From Streptomyces coffeae (GTDB taxonomy: Bacteria; Actinomycetota; Actinomycetes; Streptomycetales; Streptomycetaceae): a stretch of DNA of 64,000 bases. This document shows, one piece after another, positions 62,542-64,000 of this stretch. Position 1 is the first letter of the stretch, and each line of letters begins with the position of its first letter. The position numbers and the translations under genes were made by a program. Below the pieces are notes generated by a model, which worked only from the letters and a program-made list of their open reading frames with translations, searched no databases and was not told the origin of the DNA. The DNA is taken from assembly GCF_016741875.1 (NCBI RefSeq), contig NZ_JAERRF010000009.1:1-64000 (forward strand), written 5' to 3'.

Positions 62542-62723
62542 GAACCCACCCCGCGCCCTTTAAAAGATCACATCATAAGCCGACTGGTGATTCGAGGCGG
62601 AACCGCGGGTCGACGCCAGGTGGCAGGCCGGTCGACGAGGGCTGCCGGTGTCCACCCTCCCACCTCGATAAACTGCCCGCGAAACCGCCCCGCCCCGGCG
62701 TCGTCCAGCAGAGGAGACCACAC

Positions 62724-63431
62724 ATGCCGGCAGACGAGCCGCCCGTCTCCGCTGGCCCTGCGAGAAGCGCTCCGCCGCCTGCCCGCCAGGTCCTCTCCGA
62801 CAGCGTCTACGAGGACATCAAGACCATGGTCATGGACCATGAGATCGCCCCCGGCGCCCGGGTCAGCATCGAGGCCCTGGCCCGTGCGCTCGACGTGTCC
62901 CCGACCCCGGTCCGCGAGGCGCTGGCCAGGCTGGAGGCCGACGGCCTTGTCGTCAAGCGCTCCCTGTCCGGCTACCGGGCGACGGAGCTGCTGACCCGGC
63001 AGGGCGTCGAGGAGCTGTTCGAGATGCGGCTGCTCCTGGAACCGCGTGCCGCGGCGCTGGCCGCCCTGCACGCCGACGAGTCGCAACTGGACGCCTTGGA
63101 GGAGATCCAGGAGGCCATGCAGTCCCAGCCGGGGCCCGCCGGACCCTACGCTGCCTACCGCGAATTCGCCGTACTGGATCAGAGGTTCCATGACGCGGTC
63201 GCCCAGGCCGCGCACCGGCCCCTGCTCGCGGACGCGGTCGAGCGTCTCCACGCCCACCTGCACATCTTCCGCCTGAGCAGTCTGCCCCAGGCCGACGACC
63301 CCACCGCGGCGGAGCATGATCGGGTCGTTCGGGCGATACTGCGCCGCAGCGCCGACCGGGCCGCCGAAGCCATGGCGGACCATCTGAACCACAGCCTCCG
63401 GCGCCAGCTCGACCGGTTCACACAGCAGTGA
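62724..63431 (+). CDS. GntR-family regulator (FCD domain)
   Basis: A 235-residue regulator of the FadR subfamily. The winged helix-turn-helix is SDSVYEDIKTMVMDHEIAPG, ARVSIEALARALDVSPTPVR, EALARLEADGLVVKRSLSGY. The C-terminal FCD domain (about 95-225) includes LFEMRLLLEPRAAALAAL, REFAVLDQRFHDAVAQAAHR, and the metal-site His residues (FHDAV; MADHLNHS). Start at ATG 62724 with GAGGAGA upstream. It is convergent with the amidohydrolase gene; FadR-type regulators often control nearby sugar or acid catabolic genes. Confidence 0.9.
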   Translation: MPADEPPVSAGPARSAPPPARQVLSDSVYEDIKTMVMDHEIAPGARVSIEALARALDVSPTPVREALARLEADGLVVKRSLSGYRATELLTRQGVEELFEMRLLLEPRAAALAALHADESQLDALEEIQEAMQSQPGPAGPYAAYREFAVLDQRFHDAVAQAAHRPLLADAVERLHAHLHIFRLSSLPQADDPTAAEHDRVVRAILRRSADRAAEAMADHLNHSLRRQLDRFTQQ

Positions 63432-63455
63432 CCGGCCGGCCGGCGCCGCGGGCGG

Positions 63456-64000
63456 TCAGCGGGAGTCCGGCAACCGGTACACCCGCCGCGCGGTCCCGGA
63501 CCAGACGGCGTCCCGTTCAGACGCGGTGAGGGCCGCCGTAAGCTCCCCGGTGAGGGCGACCACCTCGCCGTAGCCGGCGGCGAGTTCGCACACGGGCCAG
63601 TCCGAGCCGAACATCAGGCGCCGCGGGCCGAAGGCGTTGAGCACTGTGTCGGCGTACGGCCGGAGGCCGGCGACAGTCCACGCACTCCAGTCGGCCTCCG
63701 TCACCATGCCGGACAGCTTGCAGACGGTGTTCGGCAGCTCGGCGAGCTCCCGCACGTGATCCGCCCACGGTGAGAGCTCTCCCGACGCGATCGGCGGCTT
63801 GCCGAGATGGTCCAGAACAAAGGTCAGCTCGGGCACGGCCGCTGCCGCGCGCGTCGCTGCCGGCAGCTGGTGCTCCAGCACGACCAGGTCGTACACGAGC
63901 CCGGCCGCCGCCACCGCGCGCAGCCCGCGCAGCACCTCCGGACGGGTCAGCCACTCGGTGTCCGTCTCCGCCTGGACCTGATGGCGGACACCGCGGAGGA
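63456..64000 (-). CDS. Amidohydrolase family protein (lactonase-type), incomplete at window edge
   Basis: The C-terminal 181 residues of a TIM-barrel amidohydrolase of the L-fuconolactonase/2-pyrone dicarboxylate lactonase type. Visible are GVRHQVQAETDTEWLTRPEV at the window edge, DLVVLEHQLPAATRAAAA, LTFVLDHLGKPPIASGELSP (metal-site His in DHLGKP), VCKLSGMVTEADW, and the signature RRLMFGSDWPVCELAAGYGE with the catalytic Asp. The N-terminal part, with the first metal ligands, lies beyond the right edge. Probably part of a sugar-lactone catabolic operon together with the neighbouring GntR regulator. Confidence 0.85.
   Translation of the reverse strand, partial: LRGVRHQVQAETDTEWLTRPEVLRGLRAVAAAGLVYDLVVLEHQLPAATRAAAAVPELTFVLDHLGKPPIASGELSPWADHVRELAELPNTVCKLSGMVTEADWSAWTVAGLRPYADTVLNAFGPRRLMFGSDWPVCELAAGYGEVVALTGELTAALTASERDAVWSGTARRVYRLPDSR

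Noticed and set aside
1..64000. CRISPR arrays, tRNA or rRNA genes, prophage structural genes
   Set aside because: I saw no regularly spaced repeats, no cloverleaf-type tRNA and no phage capsid, portal or tail genes. The Tc proteins are not phage-tail-like particles.

Overview
The window is very GC-rich, has strong G/C bias at third codon positions, GTG and TTG starts, rare TTA codons and many Streptomyces-type families (LAL regulators, CGNR, SUKH-4, ManA-like mannanase). It is most likely chromosomal sequence from a Streptomyces or close relative. Much of it looks like accessory or chromosome-arm DNA. Intact genes alternate with truncated, frameshifted or fused gene remnants and with pieces of IS1380, IS5, IS21 and IS110 elements.

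Layout: 0.2-10.2 kb is mostly decayed: IS1380 and IS5 remains, a DinB gene, a SUKH-4 immunity-like gene, a beta-helix membrane protein, and scraps of comB, an AraC-type regulator, a WD40 protein and an ECF sigma factor. 10.8-16.6 kb holds a large LAL regulator and a junction where a broken epoxide hydrolase meets the C-terminal half of a second LAL regulator. 17.1-24.6 kb looks like a small biosynthetic locus: a CocE-type hydrolase, a type-B carboxylesterase, an A-PCP-C NRPS, and a divergent TetR gene with two perfect 13-15 bp palindromes in its leader. 24.8-28.4 kb is a four-gene methionine-salvage operon whose first gene fuses MtnA to adenine phosphoribosyltransferase, followed by mtnB, mtnD and mtnC. 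28.4-33.3 kb is mixed: conserved hypotheticals, a HAD/CGNR divergent pair and IS debris.

33.8-53.8 kb is the most striking part, a Tc (toxin complex) locus. A 3131-residue TcA-type subunit and a 2723-residue fused TcB-TcC protein are encoded convergently. Between them lies a 2.45-kb block (LysR regulator, hexapeptide O-acetyltransferase, damaged IS5 transposase) bounded by short inverted repeats, so it may be an IS-borne passenger block. The TcB-TcC stop codon lies at the block's edge. Two overlapping palindromes lie upstream of the TcB-TcC gene.

54.2-64 kb has a ManA-like GH5 mannanase without its carbohydrate-binding module, IS110 and IS21 remnants, an AraC regulator, a small secreted protein, a frameshifted methyltransferase, a HAD hydrolase, queE preceded by a queD 3' end fused to a LysE-family fragment, a GntR/FCD regulator, and an amidohydrolase that runs off the right edge.

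Within the toxin locus, the TcA protein would form the receptor-binding and pore subunit, and the TcB-TcC protein the cocoon that holds and releases the variable C-terminal effector. The salvage operon would return methylthioribose-1-phosphate toward methionine and recycle the released adenine.
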